A stretch of DNA of 64,000 nt from an uncultured Bacteroides sp. GTDB taxonomy: Bacteria > Bacteroidota > Bacteroidia > Bacteroidales > Bacteroidaceae. The stretch is from assembly GCA_900544075.1 (NCBI GenBank), contig UQTJ01000013.1, positions 27,119 through 91,118 on the forward strand. Direction: 5' to 3'. The notes beneath the pieces are model-generated. The model was not told the DNA's origin. It searched no databases and saw only the letters and a program-made list of their open reading frames with translations. Below, piece by piece: positions 52,260 through 62,125 of the stretch (within the stretch, counting starts at the first letter, position 1; every line of letters begins with the position of its first letter). A program made the position numbers and the translations under genes.

Positions 52260-53417
52260 TTATAGGGATTCAACTACATTTATCACAAACTCTACCAACT
52301 TTTGCTGCGCGTCTTCGAAGTTTTCGTTAGACATAACAAAAGTCGCTTTGTATGTACCTACTTTACTGTATGTATATTCGTAACTTTCTACCGGAAGATT
52401 TATATCTTTTATTTTAACACCGGTATCAGGTGTTCCCATTGAAGCAAGATTTAAATAATCAGATACAAGCCATGAATATTTCCACTCATAATTCGCACCA
52501 CACCCGGAAATATCAATTTTTCCTGATGAAAGATTACTAAAATTCCAATACCCTTCCACTCCGGCTTTTACTGCGCCATATTCTTTATCTGTAGGCATAC
52601 TAAATTCATTGTCGGAATGATCAGCGAATACAGTTTCATGCTTCATATTAATAGGAGTTAATCCAAAAGCATCAGGATACTGCTTAGTTACTCGACCATC
52701 TTTCCATGTTGTCTCTATATACATATTCTCAAAGTGCCATGTGGATTGTGCTATACTTTCGTCTTTATCAGTCAATCCTACACGTACTTGTTTTTTTTCC
52801 TTATTAAGAACTAACGCCAACGTTAATTTCTTGCCCAAATATGGAGTTAAAGGCACACTCAGACTATTTGCAGAAAACAAATCATCAGGCTTGTCCGGAT
52901 TATACTTTGAATATATATCTCCAGGTTTGTTAGGCATAAGATTCTGGTCGACTAACTTCTCCCAAGGTATTTCCTCTTCTACCATTATTGAGTCCTGTTC
53001 AAAGTTTCTGCTAAGCCCCGGGAAAACTGGCGTTCCATCCGTATTTTCTGTAACAAAGAGAACCTGCATTTGGTCTTTAGTGGAATTTCCGGTAGAATTT
53101 GCCACTCCATACTGTGCCCAAACCGTAAAATTAAGAGTAGCAGACTTAATATCATCAATATTGCCATCAAGACGTTTTCTGTAGATATACTGATGCCCTA
53201 ATTCTCCACTATAGAATGTAATAAAATCGGGAGAGCCTGTCAGATTAAAGTTTACAGTCTCACCTTTTTTCACAGTGATTATATTTCCGTCGTACCTCAC
53301 ATTCTCACTTTCTACAACATGAACATCAGCCTTGCTTACATCCTCAAACAATGTCTGCTGGCATGATAATGCACTTAAAGCCAAGAATGAAAGAGTTAAT
53401 ATTTTAAATGTTTTCAT
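52260..53417 (-). CDS. DUF5017 domain lipoprotein of the PUL
   Basis: A 385-residue lipoprotein (LSALSC, then QQTLFEDVSK). The pattern KKGETVNFNLTGSPDFITFY SGELGHQYIYRKR, read in two parts, is the DUF5017 signature seen in third-position PUL genes. A long beta-rich domain (about 45-300) is followed by a PKD-like end (YEYTYSKVGTYKATFVMSN). Its place after SusD suggests a SusE/F-like surface glycan-binding protein. Spacing to SusD is 30 bases. Confidence 0.8.
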   Translation of the reverse strand: MKTFKILTLSFLALSALSCQQTLFEDVSKADVHVVESENVRYDGNIITVKKGETVNFNLTGSPDFITFYSGELGHQYIYRKRLDGNIDDIKSATLNFTVWAQYGVANSTGNSTKDQMQVLFVTENTDGTPVFPGLSRNFEQDSIMVEEEIPWEKLVDQNLMPNKPGDIYSKYNPDKPDDLFSANSLSVPLTPYLGKKLTLALVLNKEKKQVRVGLTDKDESIAQSTWHFENMYIETTWKDGRVTKQYPDAFGLTPINMKHETVFADHSDNEFSMPTDKEYGAVKAGVEGYWNFSNLSSGKIDISGCGANYEWKYSWLVSDYLNLASMGTPDTGVKIKDINLPVESYEYTYSKVGTYKATFVMSNENFEDAQQKLVEFVINVVESL

Positions 53418-53447
53418 ATTATTCTATCTATTTATAATTGACATTTA

Positions 53448-55382
53448 TTACCATCCCGGGTTATTTGTTGTTATCAGCTTGTTTACTGACATTTCACTTT
53501 CCGGTATAGGAAAATAATTATATGATTCCGGAATATTAAAGAATGTTGCTACCTGCAATCCCCATTTCCAGTATTTCTGTCCTGTTTCAGTTATCAAGGC
53601 ATGCATATTGTCAATATAATCGCCCCAACGTATCAAGTCGTAACGTCTTGTAAACTCGAAACAGAACTCTCGAGCACGCTCGTCCTTTATAGCGTTACGG
53701 TAGTATTCCTGAGTTGATTGATAATCATCAAGCTCTTCCAATTTACATATACCGGCTCTTGTTCTCACATCATTTATATAGCCAAGAGCTTTATCTGTAG
53801 GACCGTTTACTTCATTCTCTGCTTCAGCTATCATTAGAAGCACATCGGAATACCTCATGATAGGGAAATTGATTGAAGTATTGTTTTTGTTCTTCTTAGT
53901 AGCAGGCTCATACTCACGACGGAACTTAGCAGCACATAAATCACGGGATAATGCATCTCTACCAGTCTGGTTGTCTTGAGTCTTTTTATAGAAATCACCT
54001 TCATTATGCTTCCCCGAGTCGTAAATCTCATCTGTAAAGCCATATTCATATGACTTAGAGCCATAACCTACATAATCAGGATTGTCTTCAAATTTGGACA
54101 TTACCCAATAATAGAGGTCTCTACACTCGAATGTTCTTCCTACCACTCCTTTTGCTGCATTTGTGTTAGTATCATCATCAGCAACTGTGCTCTTTCTGTA
54201 TGTAAAAGGAGCAATATTCCATATAAATCTGTCATCTCTCACTATTGGTTTTTTTCCATCACCAATACCTGCCCATGTAGGTTTAGTAGCGGTTGCTCCA
54301 TTTAGATTCTTTCCATAAGGCATCTCATATCCATAGAGGTCATAAAGTTTCGGTGTAGCCCACAGAAATGCATAAGCATAACCTGGATCATTCTTACCTA
54401 CTATATCAGTCTTTGAAGAATAATCCGGACACTGAATACCATTTGTATTACCTATACGTCCTTCTGCACGTACGTCACCGGTTCCATCTCCTGCAAATTC
54501 AGCTTCCCAAATGCTTTCATGTTTGCCGGATGTATCATATTTGTCTGAACACATATCTATGAAAATATCCCAATACTTGTCTGACAATCCATGACCTTCT
54601 CCAACTACTTTCTCTGCATATTCGATAGCCTTCCTAAACTTATCGTTTTTATCGGCTGGTGCAGGTTTATTATCTCTGTAATGTTCGCCGGCCCAGAACA
54701 TATAAACACGGGCCAACATACCCCATGCTGCTGATTTTGAAATCCTTCCAGGTAAATATCCAAGCTCTGAAGCTGATTTCAACCCACCGGTTTCTTCATC
54801 TGCCACGAGTGACATTTCATCAACTATAAACTGATATATTTCATCCTTTGGGGTTCTGGCCAAGTCTTTATTATTCAGACTTTCAGTTGACATTGTTGAT
54901 TGTGTCTTAAAAGGAACGTCTCCCCAATTCTGAACCAAATGGAAATAATAAAATGCGCGCAAGAAACGAGCCTCAGATTTATACTGAGCACGTGCTGCAT
55001 TTGAGATATTAGTCATCTGGTCTATCTGTTCGATAAAATAATTGGCACGTTCTATACCGTTATACAATGTAAACCACAAAGCCGTAACAGCCGGATCACT
55101 GGTAGTGGCAAGATTACAAATCAAACCACTTGTGGACACACGACCGGTAGAACCGGCATAACATGTAAGGTCATCTCCACCGGCAAGCAACATGTAATCA
55201 CCACCGTAGAAAGAAGACTGACCAATTATAGCATATATACCGGTTAGATATGTATTAGCCTGTTCCTCATCCTGGAAATAAGTCTCAGGAGTAATCTTAT
55301 ATGGTTCTTTGTCGAGGAAACTGCACGAACTCACCGTTCCTGCGGCAAAAATTGATAAGAGTAAATATTTAATCTTTTTCAT
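53448..55382 (-). CDS. SusD/RagB family nutrient-binding lipoprotein
   Basis: A 644-residue surface lipoprotein (GTVSSC, then SFLDKEPY) that caps the SusC channel and binds glycan. SusD marks include ITPETYFQDEEQANTYLTGI, ALWFTLYNGIERANYFIEQI, EARFLRAFYYFHLVQNWGDV, PIMRYSDVLLMIAEAENEVN and a C-terminal NYFPIPESEM...NPGW. The TPR-like helices sit in the first half. It starts 30 bases after SusC. Confidence 0.95.
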   Translation of the reverse strand: MKKIKYLLLSIFAAGTVSSCSFLDKEPYKITPETYFQDEEQANTYLTGIYAIIGQSSFYGGDYMLLAGGDDLTCYAGSTGRVSTSGLICNLATTSDPAVTALWFTLYNGIERANYFIEQIDQMTNISNAARAQYKSEARFLRAFYYFHLVQNWGDVPFKTQSTMSTESLNNKDLARTPKDEIYQFIVDEMSLVADEETGGLKSASELGYLPGRISKSAAWGMLARVYMFWAGEHYRDNKPAPADKNDKFRKAIEYAEKVVGEGHGLSDKYWDIFIDMCSDKYDTSGKHESIWEAEFAGDGTGDVRAEGRIGNTNGIQCPDYSSKTDIVGKNDPGYAYAFLWATPKLYDLYGYEMPYGKNLNGATATKPTWAGIGDGKKPIVRDDRFIWNIAPFTYRKSTVADDDTNTNAAKGVVGRTFECRDLYYWVMSKFEDNPDYVGYGSKSYEYGFTDEIYDSGKHNEGDFYKKTQDNQTGRDALSRDLCAAKFRREYEPATKKNKNNTSINFPIMRYSDVLLMIAEAENEVNGPTDKALGYINDVRTRAGICKLEELDDYQSTQEYYRNAIKDERAREFCFEFTRRYDLIRWGDYIDNMHALITETGQKYWKWGLQVATFFNIPESYNYFPIPESEMSVNKLITTNNPGW

Positions 55383-55412
55383 ATTTATATCGTTTTTATT
55401 TTGCTAAGACAT

Positions 55413-58400
55413 TTAGAAACCTAAACTAACACCAAAGTTTATAGCATAAGCACGAGGATATGCTGAATAATCCAATCCCGGTGTTATAGCTGAGTTACGG
55501 ATAGACACTTCTGGGTCATAACCAGAATAGCTTGACAAGGTCCATAAGTTCTGTCCTGCTACATAAACTCTTGCATTTGCAATTTTCCATCGTTTAGTGT
55601 ATTTTGTCGGAATGTTATATCCCAATGTAACTGTCTTCAGACGAAGGAAAGAGCCATCTTCTATTACACGGCTTGAAACCACCTGATTAGAACTACTCTT
55701 AGTGGCCGCAGGAATATCACTTTCAGGATTTTCAGGAGTCCATCTGTCGGCATATGAAGCGAACTGATTCAAATCTTTCTTTCCATTTACATTCTCAAAG
55801 AACAAACGGTTGGCGTTCAATATGTCGTTACCGTACGACCACTGGAAGAAAATACTTAAATCGAACCCTTTATAACTGAAATCATTTGTAAAACCACCGG
55901 TATGTATAGGCTGACCACTACCGATGAAAGTACGGTCACTAGAATCAATCTTACCATCACCGTTTATATCCTTATATTTTGGCATACCCGGCTGAGTATT
56001 TGTTTCACCAGTATAAGCCGGGACGTCAGGACGCAATGTATATGTTCCTCCCGAATTATAGAAATCATCATACTTATAGGTTCCTTCATATATATATCCA
56101 TACATCATACCCATAGGATAACCTACTTTAGAGATATAGGTTGGCTGCGCATTATAGTTCTGGTCGAAATATGCAGAAGTAAGAAGTGCAGTCTGATTTT
56201 CAGCGAGTTCCAGCACCTTGTTTTTATTAAATGCTATATTGAAATTTGAACTCCACTTGAAGTTTTTAGTCTGTATATTAACTGTATTCAATGTCAATTC
56301 CCAACCGGAATTTCTGATTTTTCCGATATTCTTCATTGCACTGAAAAATCCTGTAGACTGTGGAAGTACTGCATCAAGAAGCAAATCACGTGTAGTTTTC
56401 AAATACCAATCTACTGTAATTCCAAGTCTTTCATTAAAGAAATCCAAATCGAGACCTACGTTCCATTGTTCAGTAGTTTCCCATTTAAGGTCTTCATTTA
56501 AAATAGAGATAGGAGCTATACCTACACTGTTCAAATTATTTTCAAATGGATAGACTGTAGATGAATTACTTCCATTTGAGATATAAGTACCCTGCTTTGC
56601 CTTTAGCATAGCCAACATATCATAATAATCGTATTCACCCACACGGTTGTTACCGGTAAGACCCCAGCTCAAACGCAATTTACCATTTGACAGCACCTTG
56701 CTCATTTTCTTCATGAACTCTTCCTGTGTGAATGTCCATGCCAAAGAGCCTGAAGGGAAATATCCGAAACGGTTTTTCTTGCTGAATTTTGAAGAACCGT
56801 CGGCACGGAACGAAGCAGTAGCATAATACTTAGACTTATAGTCATAATTTATACGCGCCAAATATGACATCATAGACCATGAAGATTTAAGAGAAGTAGT
56901 AGTACTCGGAATACCTTCGTTCATTCCAGCCATACCAAGAGATTCATTCGGTATATTGGTTGTCTTGAAAGAATAACTTTCATAGTCAGAGTTCTGGAAC
57001 GTAACACCAAGCAATGAGTTGATAGCATGATGTTTCTTTACTCTTGTCTGATAAGTAAGCACATTCTCGTTAAGCCACGTAAGACGCTGCATTCTCGTAA
57101 CAGTGGCATTTACCTTATCATTTGAAATTGGGCTACCATAACGTGAATCCGAATTATTAAATTGGTCCGAATTACGAGAATCGTTCGTAAAACCTCCTGA
57201 TATTTTCAGCTTTAACCCTTTCAATATATCGTAGGCTACATATCCATTCAACTGTAAATTATTAATGTAGTATTTTCTATATGCATTTAACAAATCCATA
57301 TAAGGGTTAAAACGATAATCATTAGTCATATCAAGAGCATCATCGACTCCGTTATTCTTCAGGTTTTCCAGGGGCTTTCCAAGGTGATTTACAGGACGAT
57401 AACCCCAAACACTGTAGAACAGGTTATTCATACCGCTCGATGAATACAATGATGTGGAACTACCGGTCTGTACACTACGCGAATAATTGGCGGTAAGACT
57501 GGCATTCCATTTACCATGACGGATATTCGTATTCATACGAGACTGAAAACGTTGATAATTTGATTCTAGAACCACACCATCCTGATCAAAATACGACAAA
57601 GAAGCCGTATATCTTATTCCCTCAGAACCTCCCATAAGGCTTACATTATGGCTTTGCTGCCAAGCCGTACGGAAAATCTCATCCTGCCAATAATACTGTG
57701 GAGCAGTTTTATAATAATCTAAATCATATACGATATTTTGGCCCGTTGCTTCATCTTTAATAGGCTGTCCGTAAACATCGTTAAGAGTCAAATAATAACG
57801 TAATGCGTCCGACGGATAAAGTTCCGACTGTAATTTCACGAACTCATAAGCGTCCATCAATGGGATTTGTCGTGTAATATTTTGGAAGCCAAAACTTCCG
57901 TCATACTTCAACTGAGGTTTTCCAACTTTTCCTTTTTTAGTTGTAATAATTACCACACCATTAGCTCCACGAGCGCCATAAATAGCTGTTGCAGAAGCAT
58001 CTTTAAGGATATCCAAAGATTCGATATCCGAAGGGTTTATTGTACTTGCTAAAGTAGCATCTTCAACCGGGAAACCGTCTATAACGTAAAGTGGAGAGTT
58101 ATCCTGCGTCAGAGAGTTATTACCACGGATTACGATATTCATCGTTCCACCCGGCTGGCCTTCACCGGAACTTACGTTAACTCCGGCTACACGTCCTCCA
58201 AGAGTCTGGTCGAACGAACCGACAGGTGTATTAAGAAGGTTATCCATATCAACCTTCGCAACCGAACCTGTAAGGTCTTTTTTCTTAACCTCCTGATAAC
58301 CTACAACGACAACCTCTTCAAGCATCTCAGAATCTTCTTTCAGAACAATTGACATCGGTTTAGTGATATCAACCTTCACCTCTAAAGTCTGATATCCGAT

Positions 58401-58649
58401 ATAAGACACCTGAAGAACCGCATTTTTATCAGGTACAGACAAAGAAAACATACCATCCATGTCAGTAATAGTACCCTGTGTAGTTCCTTTTACTAAGATA
58501 CTGGCACCGATGACCTCCAATCCGGTATCATCGATTACCTTTCCTCTAACGAGAGACTGCGCCACCGCCCCGGTGACTGCAACTAAGGTTAACAGTAAAA
58601 TACTGAAAGCCCTCTTCCATTTCAAATAATCTTGGAATCCAGTTTTCAT
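55413..58649 (-). CDS. SusC/RagA family TonB-linked outer-membrane protein
   Basis: A 1078-residue TonB-dependent transporter. Signal peptide about 1-30 (ending GAVAQ); CarboxypepD-like domain about 34-110 (VRGKVIDDTGLEVIGASILV KG, in two parts); TonB-contact region EMLEEVVVVGYQ; plug about 125-240 with SPLYVIDGFPVED and TAIYGARGANGVVIITTKKG; then a barrel ending in YAINFGVSLGF with a terminal aromatic. It imports oligosaccharide together with SusD. It is first in the PUL operon; the promoter is at 58693-58721. Confidence 0.96.
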   Translation of the reverse strand: MKTGFQDYLKWKRAFSILLLTLVAVTGAVAQSLVRGKVIDDTGLEVIGASILVKGTTQGTITDMDGMFSLSVPDKNAVLQVSYIGYQTLEVKVDITKPMSIVLKEDSEMLEEVVVVGYQEVKKKDLTGSVAKVDMDNLLNTPVGSFDQTLGGRVAGVNVSSGEGQPGGTMNIVIRGNNSLTQDNSPLYVIDGFPVEDATLASTINPSDIESLDILKDASATAIYGARGANGVVIITTKKGKVGKPQLKYDGSFGFQNITRQIPLMDAYEFVKLQSELYPSDALRYYLTLNDVYGQPIKDEATGQNIVYDLDYYKTAPQYYWQDEIFRTAWQQSHNVSLMGGSEGIRYTASLSYFDQDGVVLESNYQRFQSRMNTNIRHGKWNASLTANYSRSVQTGSSTSLYSSSGMNNLFYSVWGYRPVNHLGKPLENLKNNGVDDALDMTNDYRFNPYMDLLNAYRKYYINNLQLNGYVAYDILKGLKLKISGGFTNDSRNSDQFNNSDSRYGSPISNDKVNATVTRMQRLTWLNENVLTYQTRVKKHHAINSLLGVTFQNSDYESYSFKTTNIPNESLGMAGMNEGIPSTTTSLKSSWSMMSYLARINYDYKSKYYATASFRADGSSKFSKKNRFGYFPSGSLAWTFTQEEFMKKMSKVLSNGKLRLSWGLTGNNRVGEYDYYDMLAMLKAKQGTYISNGSNSSTVYPFENNLNSVGIAPISILNEDLKWETTEQWNVGLDLDFFNERLGITVDWYLKTTRDLLLDAVLPQSTGFFSAMKNIGKIRNSGWELTLNTVNIQTKNFKWSSNFNIAFNKNKVLELAENQTALLTSAYFDQNYNAQPTYISKVGYPMGMMYGYIYEGTYKYDDFYNSGGTYTLRPDVPAYTGETNTQPGMPKYKDINGDGKIDSSDRTFIGSGQPIHTGGFTNDFSYKGFDLSIFFQWSYGNDILNANRLFFENVNGKKDLNQFASYADRWTPENPESDIPAATKSSSNQVVSSRVIEDGSFLRLKTVTLGYNIPTKYTKRWKIANARVYVAGQNLWTLSSYSGYDPEVSIRNSAITPGLDYSAYPRAYAINFGVSLGF

Positions 58650-58692
58650 AAGATAAAATTACATTAAGTTTATTTTTCAAGGTTTTATTTCG

Positions 58693-58721
58693 CAAATATA
58701 TTAATAATAACGCACGACCAA
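58693..58721 (-). promoter_or_regulatory. PUL (susC) promoter
   Basis: On the minus strand TTG (58719-58721) and TATATTTG (58693-58700) are 18 bases apart, close to the Bacteroidota optimum. It lies 44 bases upstream of the SusC start and should be the HTCS-controlled start of the twelve-gene operon. Confidence 0.65.
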
Positions 58722-59085
58722 TTGGCAAAATAGTTCATGAATAATACAAAATAATACAAATATTTTAATATCCACGCTTTACACTTTGCTTATATCTATC
58801 AAAATATATAATGTATACATATTTAATATATACATGATACAAATCTTGCAAATAAGCCGGGCGCATTACATTCAATATGATTTTTATCATAAATTGCACG
58901 CAAGATAATAAACTTTTTTCAAATAATTAAATATTATCTTAAAATAAATTCCTTTACAGAGAAATTACAACATTACTACGGGAAATTCCGGATTTTCAAC
59001 TGACTAATATCTTCCATCATATACATTTTGTTCTTTTTACCATTAAAAGCTCTAATATTAGTCAAAACGTCTAAACAAAGAAAGC

Positions 59086-59169
59086 GTAACACGAACGTGT
59101 AACGGGTGGAACACGAGCGTGTCACGTGCGTAACACGAACGTGACGCGGGCGTAACACGTACGTGTTAC
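59086..59169. repeat. 22-bp-period palindromic array upstream of the fimbrillins
   Basis: Four 18-bp palindromic units start at 59086, 59108, 59130 and 59152 with 4-bp spacers (GGGT, GTGC, GGGC). The last unit, GTAACACGTACGTGTTAC, is a perfect palindrome; the others are imperfect versions with centres CGAACG or CGAGCG. It is much richer in G+C than the AT-rich DNA around it. The build (18 plus 4 bp) is identical to the array at 4655-4720, with unrelated sequence. Confidence 0.9.
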
Positions 59170-59462
59170 GGTTTATAAATGCCGTTAAAATTAAAAAGGG
59201 AACAATACATCTTTTCCAAAAACTTGAATATTCATAATATTTCCAATTAAACAGCAAATCAAGAAGAAAAAAGTCATCCCACATTGAAATAAACATATGA
59301 AAAGCAATATTCAACATAGCTTTACATAGAAATATGAATGAAATGTACAATAATAGCATCAATTTTGAATTAATTATGTATATGATTTTATATTTTTTAT
59401 TATTATATTTGCAATTGGAACAAAACACAAAATTTGGCGAAAAAAATCGCACAGTACTTTGT

Positions 59463-59470
59463 TATTTTTG
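59463..59470 (+). promoter_or_regulatory. candidate -7 box of the fimbrillin operon
   Basis: TATTTTTG matches TAnnTTTG 43 bases before the fimbrillin ATG at 59514. The nearest TTTG (59433-59436) is 26 bases upstream, longer than usual. TATATTTG at 59404-59411 is an alternative. Confidence 0.35.
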
Positions 59471-59513
59471 TTTTTACAGTAAAAACATTTTAAAAAATCT
59501 AATCCACTTAAAT

Positions 59514-60497
59514 ATGGCAAACAAAATTTTTTACTATCTGACAATTGCATCTTTGGCTATAGGAATGTCATCATGCAACAAAGAAGAGACCCCAAGCACC
59601 GTATATGGAAAAGCATATCCGGTAATACTGAAAGCACAAAGCATAGGCCTGGAAGCAGACCAGGCTCCGGAAGCATATATCAAAGGCGAAGGTATTGGGG
59701 TATCACTCTTGGAAACGGGAACCGACAACGTGGTTACACCTAACTCTAATGTCCGCTACATTGCAGACGGTATAGGGTATTATTTCGTGGCAGCGAACAA
59801 TGATTCTATCATATACATGCCTGAAAACGGAGATCAGAAGGATATTGCCACCTATTATCCAAGAATAGCCGGTATAACAGACAAAATCAGTATTGATCTT
59901 AATACAGACCAGGAACTCGGAGCAAGACTCCAGTTCGGCAGAATCAATGGACTAAGTAAGGACAACAGGGAGGCTGAAATAAAAATGAAGAATGCACTGT
60001 CAATGGTAAGCATAGATATTGATGCTACAGCCTTTGATGCACAAAGCATGACTGCCGTACTGCAGAATACGCCGCTGCAAGGCAACATGAGCATCTACAA
60101 CGGAACGTTCGAGGCTACCGAATTCGGAACACTCGTCATGACTGAAGGAACCGCACTTTCGCGCGCCGACAATGACATAAAAAAATTCTATACCATGGTC
60201 ATTCCTGCACAAATTGTCATAAATACGGATGAGGGAAGCACATCCGGCACAGAAGTACAAGCTGCAGAATCTAAAATAGAAATAACAATCACTAAGAATG
60301 ACGGTACTACAAAACCTGTTGAAATAAAGTTGTCTGAATACACACAATCATTGGAAAGTGCTATGAACACAAACTTCAGCATAACTGTAAATAACGAAGG
60401 TGAAGCCGAAGTGAAAGTGACAAATACTAGCTTTACAATCAATGATTGGGTAATTGACGGAGATGGAATTGACGTAGACGGTAGCGAGTCATTATAA
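59514..60497 (+). CDS. fimbrillin family lipoprotein (first of three)
   Basis: A 327-residue lipoprotein (GMSSC, then NKEETPST). The mature part follows the fimbrillin pattern: an Ser/Arg-free early strand (GKAYPVILKAQSIGLEAD), a GIGVSLLETGTDNVV segment, central KMKNALSMVSIDIDATAFD and a last strand VTNTSFTINDWVIDGDG. Fimbrillins build cell-surface fimbriae (FimA/Mfa type) after lipidation and proteolysis. The frame is open 60 codons upstream; ATG 59514 is chosen because it gives a clean lipoprotein signal. The divergent PUL suggests no shared control, only proximity. Confidence 0.8.
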   Translation: MANKIFYYLTIASLAIGMSSCNKEETPSTVYGKAYPVILKAQSIGLEADQAPEAYIKGEGIGVSLLETGTDNVVTPNSNVRYIADGIGYYFVAANNDSIIYMPENGDQKDIATYYPRIAGITDKISIDLNTDQELGARLQFGRINGLSKDNREAEIKMKNALSMVSIDIDATAFDAQSMTAVLQNTPLQGNMSIYNGTFEATEFGTLVMTEGTALSRADNDIKKFYTMVIPAQIVINTDEGSTSGTEVQAAESKIEITITKNDGTTKPVEIKLSEYTQSLESAMNTNFSITVNNEGEAEVKVTNTSFTINDWVIDGDGIDVDGSESL

Positions 60498-60529
60498 AAT
60501 AATAATAACCTAATAAATATAATAATCTC

Positions 60530-62104
60530 ATGAAAAAATCTTTTGGATTATTAGTTCTTGCAATAATAGGAAGCCTATCTCTTTCCGGATGTAATAACGA
60601 ATTGGATACACAGCAAGACAATAACGGTACATGCAAGGTAAAGTTCGTGACTGACATTTCAAGTCTTTCACGTACATCTATAAACGAAGGAAGCACAACA
60701 ACCAATTTCACAGCACAGGACGCAATAGGTATATTCGCATATGAGGGTGACAAGACTGTAGCCTCCAATATAAAATATGTATATGACGGAACCAAATGGA
60801 CTTCAGAAAACGCCATAGCAGCTCAAGAGGGAGTACAATACAAATATTATGCCTACTATCCATATAAAGAAGGCGTAACAGACCCGACAAATATAAGCGT
60901 AACAGTAAATACTGACCAGTCAAACGGCATAAGCATGGATGATTTTCTGACAGCACAGAACGAAACATCCGCTCCGGGAGCTGAGACTATCAGTCTAAAA
61001 TTCAATCATGCTTTCAGTATGATACAAGTGGGATTTGACTTACAAGAGCAAGAAAACGAAAGCGAAAACAATATCACAATTTCTTCTGTATCGATGGAAA
61101 ATGTACTGACAACAGCACTTATAAACGCTGTAACAGAAGAAGTAAACGAGCTTTCCGGCAATGTGTCATCAATCAAAATGGAAAAGGCAAAAAATACAGA
61201 CCTTTTCAGAGCCATAGTTCCTGCACAGACTCTAAGTACAGGAACAAAAATATTGTCTATAACAGACGGTAACGGTATAGTTTACGATATAAGACATAAT
61301 GCAGAACTCAGTTACAAAAAGGGAGAGATTCTACAAATAACCGTAAAAAGCCTGACACCTCTTCCTAACGGCAATCAAATAGAAATAACAAAAGAAATAG
61401 CGGAGTGGACAGGAAATGAAATCAACGACGGTATAGCAGTAAATGAAATTCCTTTAATTCAGCCAATAACAACCAATGAGCTTACGGAAGTTTTATCAGA
61501 CACAAGATCATTCAATGAAGAATCCTGGTTTAAGCTATACCGAAGTACAAATGATTATTCACTGGCTGAATTTGCAATAGTAGATGATACAAGCAGAGAT
61601 TGGGGTAAAGCAGCAAAATTAACTTTTACACCAACAGAAAGTGTTAAAAACAACAGTTGGTATATAGCTACTATTGGCTACAGCCACACTGAAGCTATGT
61701 ATATTACAAATGAAACATATATATATAAGGTAACAGCATGGGTAAAAGGTGAGGCTATAGAAGATGGAAAAGGAACTGCTGCATCCATATCAGTTACCTG
61801 CAAGTCAAGAGACGCTATAAGTAGTGGAGAACGTTACAAATACTCTTTTGCTATTGGCACCAGCCCAACAATAGAGAAGGGAACACTGATTACAATTAAA
61901 CCAACAAAAGCTGCTACATGGGAAGAAAAAACATTCTACATTGATTTTTCAAGAATAGGAAGCAGTGTTTCTAGTTCAACTACATATGAGGACGCTTTAG
62001 AATCGGATTATAACGGATTCGACCTGAGATTCTATACAAATAATAAAAACTACGAATCAACTATATATATCAGCGACGTTAAAATTGAACAATACCACGA
62101 ATAA
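60530..62104 (+). CDS. fimbrillin family lipoprotein with CBM-like C-terminus (2)
   Basis: A 524-residue lipoprotein (SLSGC, then NNELDTQQ). Residues 25-300 are fimbrillin-like: LSRTSINEGSTTTNFTAQDA, IGIFAYEGDK, YKYYAYYPYKEG, LKFNHAFSMIQVGFD and FRAIVPAQTLSTGTKILSI. Residues about 315-524 form a separate beta-sandwich resembling a carbohydrate-binding module of the CBM4/9 type (SWFKLYRSTNDYSLAEFAIV, YIYKVTAWVKGEA, ISDVKIEQYHE). The combination would give a fimbrial or surface adhesin that can hold glycans. It starts 32 bases after the first fimbrillin gene. Confidence 0.8.
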   Translation: MKKSFGLLVLAIIGSLSLSGCNNELDTQQDNNGTCKVKFVTDISSLSRTSINEGSTTTNFTAQDAIGIFAYEGDKTVASNIKYVYDGTKWTSENAIAAQEGVQYKYYAYYPYKEGVTDPTNISVTVNTDQSNGISMDDFLTAQNETSAPGAETISLKFNHAFSMIQVGFDLQEQENESENNITISSVSMENVLTTALINAVTEEVNELSGNVSSIKMEKAKNTDLFRAIVPAQTLSTGTKILSITDGNGIVYDIRHNAELSYKKGEILQITVKSLTPLPNGNQIEITKEIAEWTGNEINDGIAVNEIPLIQPITTNELTEVLSDTRSFNEESWFKLYRSTNDYSLAEFAIVDDTSRDWGKAAKLTFTPTESVKNNSWYIATIGYSHTEAMYITNETYIYKVTAWVKGEAIEDGKGTAASISVTCKSRDAISSGERYKYSFAIGTSPTIEKGTLITIKPTKAATWEEKTFYIDFSRIGSSVSSSTTYEDALESDYNGFDLRFYTNNKNYESTIYISDVKIEQYHE

Positions 62105-62125
62105 TAAATTAAATCTACTATAATT

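Larger units (their letters stand above)
58650..59513. other. gene-free divergent region between SusC and fimbrillin genes
   Basis: 864 bases without a supported gene. It holds the SusC promoter (58693-58721), an AT-rich stretch with TATACAT at 58814-58820 and 58829-58835 (a possible direct repeat for the HTCS, weak), the 22-bp array at 59086-59169, and the fimbrillin promoter region with TATATTTG (59404-59411) and TATTTTTG (59463-59470). A 158-codon open frame across it looks spurious. Confidence 0.8.

Noticed and set aside
58814..58835. HTCS operator upstream of susC
   Set aside because: Two TATACAT copies 15 bp apart lie in very AT-rich sequence, more than 90 bp upstream of the promoter; chance cannot be excluded.
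59086..59169. CRISPR array
   Set aside because: Repeat units are 18 bp with only 4-bp spacers, far too short for CRISPR.
58976..59452. 158-codon open frame on the minus strand between SusC and the fimbrillins
   Set aside because: It runs through the 22-bp array and AT-rich DNA, has no ribosome-binding site or recognisable domain, and its composition (Phe, Ile, Lys, Arg-rich) is that of chance translation.
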